Below are positions 9,783 through 18,801 of a stretch of DNA of 64,000 bases, piece after piece. The stretch covers positions 186,001 through 250,000 of the forward strand of contig CAVZIT010000004.1 of NCBI GenBank assembly GCA_963775445.1, in the 5' to 3' direction. The position numbers and the translations under genes were made by a program. The DNA comes from Dokdonella_A sp963775445. GTDB lineage: Bacteria > Pseudomonadota > Gammaproteobacteria > Xanthomonadales > Rhodanobacteraceae. The notes beneath the pieces were generated by a model. That model had not been told where the DNA came from and ran no database searches. It was given only the letters and a program-made list of their open reading frames with translations. Positions within the stretch are counted from its first letter, which is position 1. Every line of letters begins with the position of its first letter.

Positions 9783-10463
9783 TTACTTTGCAGTGTACTC
9801 CTCCAGACGATCGCGGAAATCGACCACGGCGTTGGGCACATTGCTGACGCCGCCTTCGAAAATGCGACGTGGCGTCACACCTTCCCCGTAGACCGCCGCG
9901 TTGGCGTCGTTGTCGATCGCGAGAGCCGATCCCTCGAGCGAAACGCCGGCGAACAGCCCGCGAGCGCGCGAATAGGAATAAATCTCGGCCTTGAGCTGCG
10001 CATCGGTGGAAGCCTGCGCACTGCGCCCGACCGGTCCGGCCGCTGCCGAAGCATCGGCGCCGAGCGTGAACTTGCCGTGCACGATCGACTGTACGCCGCG
10101 TTGCGTGCGGAACACCAGTACGACATCGGTCGACGACACGCCGGCCTGGAATCCGACGCTGCCTCCAGTCAGCGTGATGAAGCTCGGATTCGACCAGACA
10201 CCCTCGGGTGTCTTGATCGAGATCAGCCCCTCGCCGCGGCGGCCGCCGACGACGAAACCGGCCTTGAGCACGTCGGGAATCACCGCGATGGCATAGGCGC
10301 GACGCAACAAATCGCGCGGAATCGCCTTGTCCGGCGCCTGCATGATTTCCTTCAGCACCCGCACCGCATTGCCTGCGCGGTTAATCTCGCTGTCGGCAGC
10401 GTGGGCGCGGGGCGCGAGGCCGGCAATCAGCAATACACCCAGACAACATGCGATGAGGCGCAT
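9783..10463 (-). CDS. Secreted SYLF/Ysc84-domain lipid-binding protein
   Basis: This 226-residue protein has a cleavable signal peptide ending APRAHA, followed by a SYLF (Ysc84/DUF500) domain: AYAIAVIPDVLKAGFVVGGR, RGEGLISIKTPEGVWSNPSF, GGSVGFQAGVSSTDVVLVF and SRARGLFAGVSLEGSALAID. Eukaryotic SYLF domains bind phosphoinositides; bacterial members are periplasmic and of unclear role. ATG 10463 is chosen for the GGAG just upstream and because it begins the signal peptide; longer readings upstream are not conserved. It lies upstream of tatABC on the same strand. Confidence 0.88.
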   Translation of the reverse strand: MRLIACCLGVLLIAGLAPRAHAADSEINRAGNAVRVLKEIMQAPDKAIPRDLLRRAYAIAVIPDVLKAGFVVGGRRGEGLISIKTPEGVWSNPSFITLTGGSVGFQAGVSSTDVVLVFRTQRGVQSIVHGKFTLGADASAAAGPVGRSAQASTDAQLKAEIYSYSRARGLFAGVSLEGSALAIDNDANAAVYGEGVTPRRIFEGGVSNVPNAVVDFRDRLEEYTAK

Positions 10464-10561
10464 TGAATTCTCCAATCGGAAAGGCTTCAAGAACGTGACG
10501 CTAGCATGCGCACCTGAGTGGGCGATGAAGCGGTTGGCAGGCGGGTTTCGGAACGGCTGGA

Positions 10562-11518
10562 TCAACGTGAACCGGTTGACTTGCGCCGCTGCCAGCCGGC
10601 GCCGAATGCGCCAAGCAAAGCAATCATGAGTCCCAGCGCCCACGGTGAGCGCAACGGAAGGCCGTCGGCTTGCGACGGCGGGATGCCGCCTCCGGTCGAC
10701 CCGTTGCATTGCAGCGGCCCGACGACCAGCCCCTTCATGCCAACGTACTGAAGTTGCGAAGGCCCGGTGATCGGCCCGACCAGACTGACCATGCCGGTAT
10801 CGGGATCGATCGTGGCCAAGTCGCTCCACTTTATCGCGGGATCGCCATCGTTCGCCGGCGGGTTGTAGTTGATCGCGGCCCACAGCGTTCCGTCGCCGTC
10901 GAATCCGAGCGCGACCGAATTGACGTATTGACTCAACTGGGGTCCGAATCCGCCGATTGCCGTTGCGTGGCCGCTGCTTCGATCGATGCGGTAGAGCGTG
11001 TTGTCGCCGCGGCCCCCGGCGCCATACAGCACATCGTCACGCGCGGTGAGGCCAGTGATCGTATGCCCGAGATTGCCGACAAACGTCGCGGTGCCCGAGT
11101 GCCGATCGACGCGCCACAGCTTTCCGGTCGTGGCCGAGGAGAGCCAAAGATTGCCATCGCAATCGAAGCTCATGCCGAAATCCAGCGCGTCGTCGTGATG
11201 TGGATCGCCTTGCCCGATCAGGCCAAAGCCACCAACGACGGTTGCCGCGCCGCTGTTGGTGTCAATCGTGAGCAACGCCTTGATGGAATCGGAAGCGGCA
11301 TACAACCGACCGTCCGGACCATCGCTGAGGCCTGTGATGTCCGCTATGGGTTGGCTACCGATGTAACCGGCGTCGCCGATATCGGTGGCGTCAGGTACGG
11401 TGAGATCGATGCGGTACAACTCGTTGAATGCTTCGCCATAGGCGACCGGCGCGGCGTGGGCGACCGACGCAAAAGCAAACGGCAGCAAAGCTGCAGTCAG
11501 GCGGTGAAGCACGCACAT
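10562..11518 (-). CDS. Secreted beta-propeller protein with IPTL/PEP-CTERM-like C-terminal anchor
   Basis: This 318-residue protein has a signal peptide ending VAHAA, then repeated blades of the LYRID / DGRLYAAS / LLTIDTNSGAATVVG type, as in secreted NHL/SMP-30-like propellers. The C-terminus reads PLRSPWALGLMIALLGAFGA then WQRRK: a short motif, one hydrophobic helix and a basic cluster. That layout matches IPTL-CTERM or similar sorting tails handled by exosortase-like enzymes, though the leading motif is only partly conserved. No sortase gene lies in this window. The function is unknown; an exported surface protein is likely. It is on the same strand as the SYLF gene and 98 bases upstream of it. 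Confidence 0.65.
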   Translation of the reverse strand: MCVLHRLTAALLPFAFASVAHAAPVAYGEAFNELYRIDLTVPDATDIGDAGYIGSQPIADITGLSDGPDGRLYAASDSIKALLTIDTNSGAATVVGGFGLIGQGDPHHDDALDFGMSFDCDGNLWLSSATTGKLWRVDRHSGTATFVGNLGHTITGLTARDDVLYGAGGRGDNTLYRIDRSSGHATAIGGFGPQLSQYVNSVALGFDGDGTLWAAINYNPPANDGDPAIKWSDLATIDPDTGMVSLVGPITGPSQLQYVGMKGLVVGPLQCNGSTGGGIPPSQADGLPLRSPWALGLMIALLGAFGAGWQRRKSTGSR

Positions 11519-11844
11519 GGCGGCATGTTATCGTTATGGTAGTCGTCGCCTGCGCGCTGAAAGCATGCAGGCCCGTCGAGTTTAGCAGCGATTCACGGAC
11601 CCGACAAAGCCGTGTGCGGCGGGTCGCGCTTGGCGGCGAAACGTTGCGGGCGAAGTGCGAGGGAATTGGCGCGCCTGCTTTGCGGCGGCATGATGCATCT
11701 CCCGCGGAGATATTACGCAACGCATTGATTTATTTTGTTATTACGATAGAAGGGCGGGACTGACCGTTTCAGAAATCCTTGGCGGCGCGACGGCCATTGG
11801 TGCGGCTGTCGGGCCGTTCCGATCCCAGTTCGAGTCTGCGTTCC
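11519..11844. other. Intergenic region, propeller gene to hemH
   Basis: This 326-base spacer lies between divergent genes, so it should hold both promoters. It contains an AT-richer patch around 11720-11755 (TTGATTTATTTTGTTATTACG), the best candidate for the hemH promoter region. I see no repeat, RNA gene or credible coding sequence. Confidence 0.4.
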
Positions 11845-12921
11845 ATGCCGCGCTATTTCGGAATACCACCTTCACCCCGTCCCGGCCAACGGTCCGCTGC
11901 GGTCGTGCTCGTCAATCTGGGCACACCGGAAGCGCCCGATCCGGCGGCAGTGCGCCGTTACCTCGCTGAATTTCTGGCCGATCCGCGGGTCGTCGAACTG
12001 CCACGATGGCTCTGGTGGCCGATACTGCACGGCATCATCCTGCGCATTCGCCCGCGCCGCTCGGCGCACGCCTACCAGCAAGTGTGGACTCCGGCGGGTT
12101 CGCCACTACTGGTCAATACGCGCTCATTGACTCGAGCGCTGCAAGCCACGTTCGACAGCGAGTTTCCCGAACGGATCGCCGTTCGCTTCGCCATGCGCTA
12201 TGGCAAGCCGGACCTGCAATCGGTATTGCGCGAGCTTGCCAGCCACGGCATGCGCCGCTTGTTGATGCTGCCCCTTTATCCGCAGTATTCGGCGACGACC
12301 ACTGGTTCAGTGCTCGACGCGCTGACCGCAGAGCTGCGAGGCTGGCGCTGGACGCCGGAACTACGCTTCGTCAACGGCTATCACGACGAGACCGAGCACA
12401 TCGAGGCGCTTGCACGCAGCGTCGAGGCGCATTGGCGCGAGCACGGACGGGCGCCGCGTCTGCTGCTGTCGTTTCACGGACTTCCGGAACGATACGTTCG
12501 CAACGGGGATCCGTATTTCGAGCAATGCCGGCAAACCGCGGAGGCGCTACGTGAACGCCTCGCGCTTGCGCCCGAAGCGATATCGGTCGCCTTCCAGTCG
12601 CGCGTCGGCCGAGGTCGCTGGCTTTCGCCTTACTCGGACGAAGTGCTGGCGGCATTGCCATCGGCCGGAGTGCGCTGGGTTCAGGTTATGTGCCCCGGGT
12701 TTTCGGTGGACTGTCTCGAAACCCTCGAGGAAATCGCGATCCGGTACCGCGAAACGTTCCTCGCTGCGGGCGGTGAGCGATTCGAGTATCTGCCGGCGCT
12801 CAACGACAATCCGGATCAAGTTCATGCGTTGGTCCGCTTGGTGCTGCGGCACAGTCAAGGCTGGCGCGAATTCGAAGCTGACGCCGATGATGACGCGAGT
12901 CAGATAGCGCGCGTGTCCTGA
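11845..12921 (+). CDS. hemH: Ferrochelatase
   Basis: This 358-residue enzyme inserts Fe2+ into protoporphyrin IX, the last step of haem synthesis. Family sequence includes VVLVNLGTPEAPDPAAVRRY, LPLYPQYSATTTGS, LLSFHGLPERY with the catalytic His, FQSRVGRGRWLSPY, and VMCPGFSVDCLETLEEI. ATG 11845 starts the usual short lead before VVLVNLGTP; an in-frame TTG at 11779 would add an unconserved stretch. No strong ribosome-binding site is visible. It converges with the metallopeptidase gene, with one base between stop codons. hemB lies far away at 37.8 kb. Confidence 0.94.
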   Translation: MPRYFGIPPSPRPGQRSAAVVLVNLGTPEAPDPAAVRRYLAEFLADPRVVELPRWLWWPILHGIILRIRPRRSAHAYQQVWTPAGSPLLVNTRSLTRALQATFDSEFPERIAVRFAMRYGKPDLQSVLRELASHGMRRLLMLPLYPQYSATTTGSVLDALTAELRGWRWTPELRFVNGYHDETEHIEALARSVEAHWREHGRAPRLLLSFHGLPERYVRNGDPYFEQCRQTAEALRERLALAPEAISVAFQSRVGRGRWLSPYSDEVLAALPSAGVRWVQVMCPGFSVDCLETLEEIAIRYRETFLAAGGERFEYLPALNDNPDQVHALVRLVLRHSQGWREFEADADDDASQIARVS

Positions 12922-12922
12922 A

Positions 12923-13681
12923 TCAATCGGACGATATCAATCGGGCAAGTTCGGCCTTCAACGCCTGTCCGTTGACGCGCAGCCAGTCGCGCTGCTCGCG
13001 CCAGTCCGGATAGAGTCTTTCGAGCAGCGCCCAGAAGCGCGGCGCATGGCTGCGGATGCGCAGGTGACATAGCTCATGCACGATCACATAACGTAGCGCG
13101 GCGGGCGGCGCGAGCGCCAGGGCGAGATCCAGCGTCACACGATCGCGCGTATCGAGGCTGCCCCACAGGCTCTTGAGTGGCCGTAGCTTGATCGCCGTCG
13201 GCGCGAAACCAAGCTCGGGGCAATAGCGGCCCAGATACCGGCTCACGTCCCGTCGGACCTGCGCTTCGAGAAACGAGCGCAACAGGCCGCGAGCGGCAGC
13301 CAGCGATCCCTTGCGGTACGGCCGGGGGAGCGTCAACACGAGGCGGTCGCCAGTCTGCTCGATTTTCGGGAATGCGCCGCTGCGCCAGACCAACCGGATG
13401 GTTTCGCCGCGAAGCGGCATCAAAGTCGCTTCACCGGTCTTGAGCGGAGGCGGCTGCGCGCCGAGGCTGAGTTCGTCGAGTTTGCGTCCCAGCCATTCGC
13501 CGTTTTGCCTCAGAAATGCGAACACCTGTCCCGGATGCGTGCCCTTGGGATACGTGAGGCGGGCCCCCCCGGATGTCACGGTCAGACGCAGACGGCGCGC
13601 GCGCGGATGGGTGCGCCGCAAGACCTTGATGGTTTCGCCGGTCGGCATCGACAATTCGAGGTAGTCGTCCGCGTTATCCAA
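12923..13681 (-). CDS. YgjP/SprT-like zinc metallopeptidase (DUF45)
   Basis: This 252-residue protein matches the YgjP family: an N-terminal beta-rich part (RRLRLTVTSGGARLTYPKG), the Ala/Arg-rich central helices, and the metal site HELCH at 202-206 with a third His at 212 in IRSHAPRFW. The usual RWGSC-type motif before it reads SLWGSL here, with Leu in place of Cys. Family members are predicted zinc-dependent proteases; YgjP itself is poorly characterised. It is convergent with hemH and 54 bases downstream of rdgC on the same strand. Confidence 0.85.
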   Translation of the reverse strand: MDNADDYLELSMPTGETIKVLRRTHPRARRLRLTVTSGGARLTYPKGTHPGQVFAFLRQNGEWLGRKLDELSLGAQPPPLKTGEATLMPLRGETIRLVWRSGAFPKIEQTGDRLVLTLPRPYRKGSLAAARGLLRSFLEAQVRRDVSRYLGRYCPELGFAPTAIKLRPLKSLWGSLDTRDRVTLDLALALAPPAALRYVIVHELCHLRIRSHAPRFWALLERLYPDWREQRDWLRVNGQALKAELARLISSD

Positions 13682-13735
13682 CCCATTGCTCCGCGATATC
13701 CGCCAAGCGTTTCGGTGCCGTCGTCGAGCGATCGC

Positions 13736-14653
13736 TCAATCGCGATCGCCGGGCCGCACCAGCCCGAACCACTGATTCATCCTGGACAGCAGGCGCTGGT
13801 GTTCCAGGGTCATCAGCGCAAATTGGGCAGCGAGTTCGTCTTCGGCCGACGGCGCATCGCCGGCATCGAGCCCCTCCTGCACACCGTCAAGAAAGCGCAA
13901 CTTGCGAATCACGAGATCTTCGCCCAGCACCAGCTCCAGGCGATCGTCGAATCCCAGACCGAGTTGAAATACCTGCTTACCCGACTTCAGATGCCCCCGT
14001 ACCTCGTCCGATTCCAGGTCCTGGCGGCGACAGCGGGCAATCGCACCGGCTTCGGCCGGATCGCGAAGTTCGCATTCATCGCCAAGATCCAGATCATCCG
14101 GAATCTTGCCATGGCCGAGCCACGACGTCATCACCGTTCGCGGCGATTCCTTGGAAGCGGCCGGAGTGGCCGGAAACCGACCGAGCGCTTCGCGCAGCTG
14201 ACCGACCATGCGTTCGGCCGCCTTGCGGCTGGCCGTGTCCACGATGAGCCAGCCGTCCTCGGCGTCGAGATATGCCATCAGGCGCGACGGGCGAATGAAC
14301 GCGCGCGGAAGCAGTTCCGAAATCACGTCTTCCTTCAACCGCTTGCGTTCGCGACCCCCGCTCCGACGCCCATGCTTCGCCGCGTGCTCGACCAGCTTTT
14401 GCGCCACGGTCTCGCGCACCACGACGTCAGGCAGGACGCGTTCCTCGCCACCCAGCGCCACCAGCGAGAAACGGCCCTCGCGATGCATGAGAACGGTGGA
14501 ATCGCGCCCATAAGGCGAGACGAAACCGTGGGTCGCGAGTTCCTGCGGCCCGCAAGGGCGCAACCTTCGGGTCTCAAGATCGATTTCGAGATTCTTCAAG
14601 CGCTTGGAGACGCTCGGGGGAAACCGGAACAGACTGATATTTCGAAAGAACAT
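13736..14653 (-). CDS. rdgC: Recombination-associated protein RdgC
   Basis: This 305-residue nucleoid-associated DNA-binding protein forms ring dimers on DNA and restrains RecA. It starts MFFRNISLFRF, the family signature, and carries the conserved SRKAAERMVGQLREALG region and the C-terminal FALMTLEHQRLLSRMNQW stretch. ATG 14653 is chosen because the family begins at this motif; the upstream reading frame is not conserved. The gene is divergent from the small YdcH-like gene at 14922. Confidence 0.95.
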   Translation of the reverse strand: MFFRNISLFRFPPSVSKRLKNLEIDLETRRLRPCGPQELATHGFVSPYGRDSTVLMHREGRFSLVALGGEERVLPDVVVRETVAQKLVEHAAKHGRRSGGRERKRLKEDVISELLPRAFIRPSRLMAYLDAEDGWLIVDTASRKAAERMVGQLREALGRFPATPAASKESPRTVMTSWLGHGKIPDDLDLGDECELRDPAEAGAIARCRRQDLESDEVRGHLKSGKQVFQLGLGFDDRLELVLGEDLVIRKLRFLDGVQEGLDAGDAPSAEDELAAQFALMTLEHQRLLSRMNQWFGLVRPGDRD

Positions 14654-14921
14654 GGCTTGGCTCGGGACCAGACGTATGCGCGCAGGCCCTGCCGCAGGCC
14701 ATTCGGCCAGACAGCGCGCTTGCGCAAAGGAGTGTTTGGCGGATCCACACGGCGTGGTCGGCCGCGGGAACGCCAGTGTAGCGGCGACCGCTCGAAAATA
14801 CCGTTCTCTTTTCCGATGAAGACCGAATCGTTCGTGCACCATCGGTCGCCGGTGGGCCACAATGCGGCGTTCGTTTGCACCGCCACGCGACCCGATCCAT
14901 TCACCCATTCGAGGGGTGCGC

Positions 14922-15128
14922 ATGATCACCGACGATCCAGGCGAGATGGCCCGCAAACTGGCCGAACTCAAGATCGAACACCGCGATCTTGATGTCGCGA
15001 TCGCGAGCCTGATCGCAGCTCATGCACGCGACGAATTGCAATTGTCACGACTCAAGAAAAGGAAGCTCAGGCTCAAGGACATGATCGGTTATCTCGAAAA
15101 CAAGCTGATACCCGATCTGGATGCCTGA
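14922..15128 (+). CDS. YdcH-like small protein (DUF465)
   Basis: This 68-residue charged, all-helical protein has the YdcH pattern LKIEHRDLDVAIASLIA followed by LSRLKKRKLRLKDMI. These proteins form a short coiled coil; the role is unknown. GAGGGG lies nine bases before ATG 14922 and fixes the start against an in-frame alternative at 14862. It converges with plsB. Confidence 0.85.
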   Translation: MITDDPGEMARKLAELKIEHRDLDVAIASLIAAHARDELQLSRLKKRKLRLKDMIGYLENKLIPDLDA

Positions 15129-15215
15129 GCCTTGCCGCAATGCGCCGGTTGCGTTCACTCGCTGTCGCGTGCAGCGTTTCAAAATCGGAGCGACGATTTT
15201 TCAGCAGCGTGCCTG

Positions 15216-17744
15216 TCAGGTTGCCTTCTCGGTGCCCGGCTCCTCGGCCAGTTCGGCCTGCTTCTCGACAGTCAACTTGAGTATGCCGTGGCGAATTTCG
15301 CGACTGAGAATCACCTTTGCGTCGCGCGCCACGCTCTCGAGCACGCGATCGAAAACCAGCTTGCCGGCCTCGTCAGTCCATACCACGCGACGATCGCGCA
15401 ACTTGTGGATGAACCCACGAAACAGGCTCTTGTCGAAAAACTCCGGCGCGTTCAACTCGTGCAGTAGCGAAAGGCGCTGCGCGGTCAGATAACAAAGTGT
15501 TTCGAGTTCGCCGGCGCTCAGCGTTCCCGGACCGTTCTTAACCAGTAGCGCGATCGCGATGTAATAGCGCTCGAAGGCCTGCAACAAGCTGTGCGCAACC
15601 GCGCGCAATCGGAACGCCTCGTCGCTCTGGCCCGGCCCACGGCTGACCAGGCGGCCATCGGCATCAGTCCGGAGCAGGCCGCGCGCAACGAAGAAGTCGA
15701 GTGTTGCCTGGATATGATGACCGAATTCCTCTTCGCTCCACGGCAGGAACAGCTCGGTCTGGATGAACGGATAAACCAGGCGACCCAGGCGTATCAGCGA
15801 GGCGCGCGCCATGCGGCGGTTGTTGAGGAAGCAGCACGCGACCCAGGCGGCCGTCGCAAAAAGATGCAGCACATTGTTGCGGAAGTAACTCAGCAACACG
15901 CCGGGTTCGCCATCGCAGACCAACACATCGCCAAGCGGATCACTGATACGACGGATCCACTGCATCCTTTCGCCATAGGCGATGATTTCGACCGGCGTGA
16001 GCGGCGTGACGGTTACGCGATCCGAATACGGAAGATCGAACAACAGCGCCTTGGACAAATCCAGCTGCGCCACGAGATCGGCTTCGCTCATGGCGTGCTT
16101 GGGCGTGGACAAGAGTGCAACGGCGAGCAGATTGATCGGGTTGACGTCGGCGGCGCGATTGATATTGATCTGGATTCGTTCGGACAGTGCATCGACCGCC
16201 TGCGCGAGCCACTCCGGTTTCTCTTCCGGCGTTGCGGCGGCGCTTTGCCAGTCCGGCGCAATTTCGTCGAGAAGCGGCGTCAGCAGAACCGGCTCGCCGA
16301 AATTGAGTGCCACCTTGCCATAGCGGTTGCGCAGGACCTTGAATGCGCGCAACAGGGCAAACAGTGATTCCTTTTCCTTGGGCTTGCCGGACAACTCGCC
16401 AATGTAGGCATTGCCTTCCATGAGTTTCTCGTAACCGATGTAGATCGGCTGGAACATCACCGGCCGGCGCGATTCGCGAAGAAAGCTTCTGAGCGTAATC
16501 GCGAGCATCCCGGCGCGTGGCGCGAGCAGCCGTCCGGTGCGTGAGCGTCCGCCCTCGATGAAATATTCGAGTGCGACGCCCCTCGCGATGAGCTGGCTGA
16601 CATAAGCGCTGAACACGGTCGAGTAAAGCGCGTTGCCTTTGAACGTGCGGCGCAGGAAAAATGCGCCGCCGCGGCGCAGCATGGGCCCGAGCCCGGGCAG
16701 GTTGAGATTCACGCCAGCCGCGATATGCGGCGGCACCAGGCCGCTCTGGTAGAACTGGTAGCTGAGCAGCAGATAGTCAATATGGCTGCGATGGCACGGC
16801 ACGTAGATGACCTCGTGTCCGGGCGCCGCGTCACGCAGTTTGTCGAAGTGGTGCATGACGACGCCGTCGTAGAGCTTGTTCCAGAAACCGCGCAGCAGGA
16901 ACGAGACTGAACGCACCACGGTATGCGAATAATCGGCCGATACCTCGAGCGCGAGCTTGCGCGCGCGTGCGCGTACCTGTTCGAGGCGAATGTTTTCCTT
17001 GTTCGCGGTCGCGGCGATGGCCGCGCGGACCGGTTCGGCGTTGAGTACCGCATCGACAACCGTGCGTCGGTGCGACAGATCCGGGCCGATCACGGTCGCG
17101 CGAATCCGGTGGAAGTGCGTACGAAGCACGCGCGAGAGCTTGCGTGCGAGGCGCTCGCTGTCCATGTCGGGGGATTCGTCGATCAGCGTACGCAGATTGA
17201 TCGGTGCGGCGAACTGCACGATCGTGTCGCGGCCATTCAACAGGATTGCGAGCAACCGGCGGAAGCGGCCGACCATCACCCAGTTCTCGGCGAACAGCAC
17301 GCGGAACCAACCCGACTCTCGATCAGGAGCGCGACCGACGAAAATCGACGCGGGCACGAGGCGCACATCACGCACCGGATCGGCGCGAAGCCAGTCGATC
17401 AGGCGCATCAGCGCGATCGACGAGCTGCTGCGCGGCGGCCCGAACAATCGCCCCCTCGGCGCAATTCCCACCAGCGCGCGGCGGCGGCCGATCGGCAAGC
17501 GGCCGCGTGCCGCATACGGCGAAGGCAGGCCGTCCTCGATGCAGGCCTGATCGAGGATCAATTGATCCGACAGTCCCGGCCGTTCTATCGCATAGAGCGT
17601 CGGCCATGGGTCGGCGAGCGTTTCCGGGGCCCCGCCACGCGCCTCTCGGCGAATGCGAATCCACGGTCTCAATATCGCGCCAAGCACGCGCGAAAAAACC
17701 GGGGCGCGGGCGATCTGGCGCGGCGCAGGCTCGATTGAATCCAT
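15216..17744 (-). CDS. plsB: Glycerol-3-phosphate acyltransferase PlsB
   Basis: This 842-residue inner-membrane-associated enzyme acylates sn-glycerol 3-phosphate at position 1 from acyl-ACP or acyl-CoA, starting phospholipid synthesis. The catalytic HxxxxD motif is HRSHID (about residue 316), with GGAFFLRRTFKGN, FIEGGRSRTGRLL (about 396) and FQPIYIGYEKLMEG as further acyltransferase blocks. The length is that of proteobacterial PlsB. ATG 17744 is used; a GTG at 17777 would add 11 residues. It converges with the YdcH-like gene, and a lipoprotein gene ends 61 bases upstream on the same strand. Confidence 0.96.
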   Translation of the reverse strand: MDSIEPAPRQIARAPVFSRVLGAILRPWIRIRREARGGAPETLADPWPTLYAIERPGLSDQLILDQACIEDGLPSPYAARGRLPIGRRRALVGIAPRGRLFGPPRSSSSIALMRLIDWLRADPVRDVRLVPASIFVGRAPDRESGWFRVLFAENWVMVGRFRRLLAILLNGRDTIVQFAAPINLRTLIDESPDMDSERLARKLSRVLRTHFHRIRATVIGPDLSHRRTVVDAVLNAEPVRAAIAATANKENIRLEQVRARARKLALEVSADYSHTVVRSVSFLLRGFWNKLYDGVVMHHFDKLRDAAPGHEVIYVPCHRSHIDYLLLSYQFYQSGLVPPHIAAGVNLNLPGLGPMLRRGGAFFLRRTFKGNALYSTVFSAYVSQLIARGVALEYFIEGGRSRTGRLLAPRAGMLAITLRSFLRESRRPVMFQPIYIGYEKLMEGNAYIGELSGKPKEKESLFALLRAFKVLRNRYGKVALNFGEPVLLTPLLDEIAPDWQSAAATPEEKPEWLAQAVDALSERIQININRAADVNPINLLAVALLSTPKHAMSEADLVAQLDLSKALLFDLPYSDRVTVTPLTPVEIIAYGERMQWIRRISDPLGDVLVCDGEPGVLLSYFRNNVLHLFATAAWVACCFLNNRRMARASLIRLGRLVYPFIQTELFLPWSEEEFGHHIQATLDFFVARGLLRTDADGRLVSRGPGQSDEAFRLRAVAHSLLQAFERYYIAIALLVKNGPGTLSAGELETLCYLTAQRLSLLHELNAPEFFDKSLFRGFIHKLRDRRVVWTDEAGKLVFDRVLESVARDAKVILSREIRHGILKLTVEKQAELAEEPGTEKAT

Positions 17745-17805
17745 CGCCTGATTGTAGCGATCCGCGCCGCCGGCCACATGGCGCGGCGGCGCAGCCAGAA
17801 TATCC

Positions 17806-18720
17806 TCAGCCGCCGGACGGAATTGCAGGCTTGGCTGGCGCGGGGGCTGGCGGCGTCGCCGAATCGGGTGCCGCTCCGTTCATCTTTCCCTTCAACTTGT
17901 CGACGGTTTCCTTGCCGTACCAGTGGCCGTCGATCTGGACCATCTCGGTGTCGGCGCTCAGAGGCGCACCCAGCAGCGTATAGGCGACGTTGACCTTGGC
18001 GGTCTTGCCATCGTTGGAGACCACCGTCGGCTTGATCGAATCGAGTGTGTCGTCAAGCGAGAACCCGTAGACCGTGAGGAGGTCCTTCAAGCCCATGAAG
18101 CCGGTATGCATTTTCTGCATCGATTGGTCGAAATCGAGTGCACGCGCCTGATCCAGGGTTTTAAGATCGACGGCGCGCGCGGTCTTGCACACCACGGCAA
18201 GTGCCTGCTTGACCAGCGCGGGATCAGTGAAATGCGTTTTCTGTACCCAGTCTGCGAGCGCATTGATCGCAGCGAGCGCCTGCTTCTTGTCGGCGTCGGA
18301 AAGGTCCTTGCTTTGCTGCACCATGCCGGTCAGCCAGCCGCGGCCCATGCCGACGTACATCGGTACCTGTTGCTGGTACTGCGCATCGAACTGCTTGAGC
18401 TTGGGTTCGATCTCGGCATAGATCGTCTTCTCGGCGTCGGGCGCAGTAAGCTTGCTCATCGTCTCGGCGAACTTCTGCCGATCTTCATCCTTGATCGGTT
18501 TCGCGCGCACGTCCTTGCCCCAGTCCGTCTTGAGCTTCGCGAAATCGGGCGGTGGCATGACATGTTGCAGCAAGCCGGCGATGTCGCCCTGCTTGAGCAG
18601 ATCGGCCGACGTGCGGATTGCACCGTCGGGCGTGGTCCCCGGCTCGGATTTGTTGCCGCATCCAGCCACGAGCACGAGCAGCGCCGCCGCGAGAACGGCG
18701 CGCGTGAGTTTCCTGATCAT
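17806..18720 (-). CDS. Hypothetical lipoprotein
   Basis: This 304-residue protein has a lipoprotein signal peptide: Arg/Lys near the start, a hydrophobic core and the lipobox LVAGCGN with the acylated Cys. The mature part is helical (LLKQGDIAGLLQHVMPPPDF; QQQVPMYVGMGRGWLTGMVQ), then a beta-type C-terminal domain (TAKVNVAYTLLGAPLSADTE; VQIDGHWYGKETVDKLKGKM) resembling accessory domains that read small-molecule or membrane stress, and a Pro/Ala tail. ATG 18720 begins the signal peptide; 18759 is an alternative. I do not recognise a named family. It lies between rep and plsB, all on the minus strand. Confidence 0.7.
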   Translation of the reverse strand: MIRKLTRAVLAAALLVLVAGCGNKSEPGTTPDGAIRTSADLLKQGDIAGLLQHVMPPPDFAKLKTDWGKDVRAKPIKDEDRQKFAETMSKLTAPDAEKTIYAEIEPKLKQFDAQYQQQVPMYVGMGRGWLTGMVQQSKDLSDADKKQALAAINALADWVQKTHFTDPALVKQALAVVCKTARAVDLKTLDQARALDFDQSMQKMHTGFMGLKDLLTVYGFSLDDTLDSIKPTVVSNDGKTAKVNVAYTLLGAPLSADTEMVQIDGHWYGKETVDKLKGKMNGAAPDSATPPAPAPAKPAIPSGG

Positions 18721-18801
18721 TCGGGTTTCCCTCAACCGGTGAAGACGACCGGAGCGCACTCTAGCAGAGCCGAAACGCTTGGCGAACTCGCGCGTGAGTC
18801 T

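Noticed and set aside
11779..11844. Upstream TTG start for hemH
   Set aside because: It adds 22 residues not typical of ferrochelatases, and there is no ribosome-binding site.
13505..14992. 495-residue plus-strand open frame opposite rdgC
   Set aside because: Antisense shadow of rdgC and its upstream region; no family similarity.
16923..17738. 271-residue plus-strand open frame inside plsB
   Set aside because: Shadow of the acyltransferase in the other strand; no start signal or conservation.
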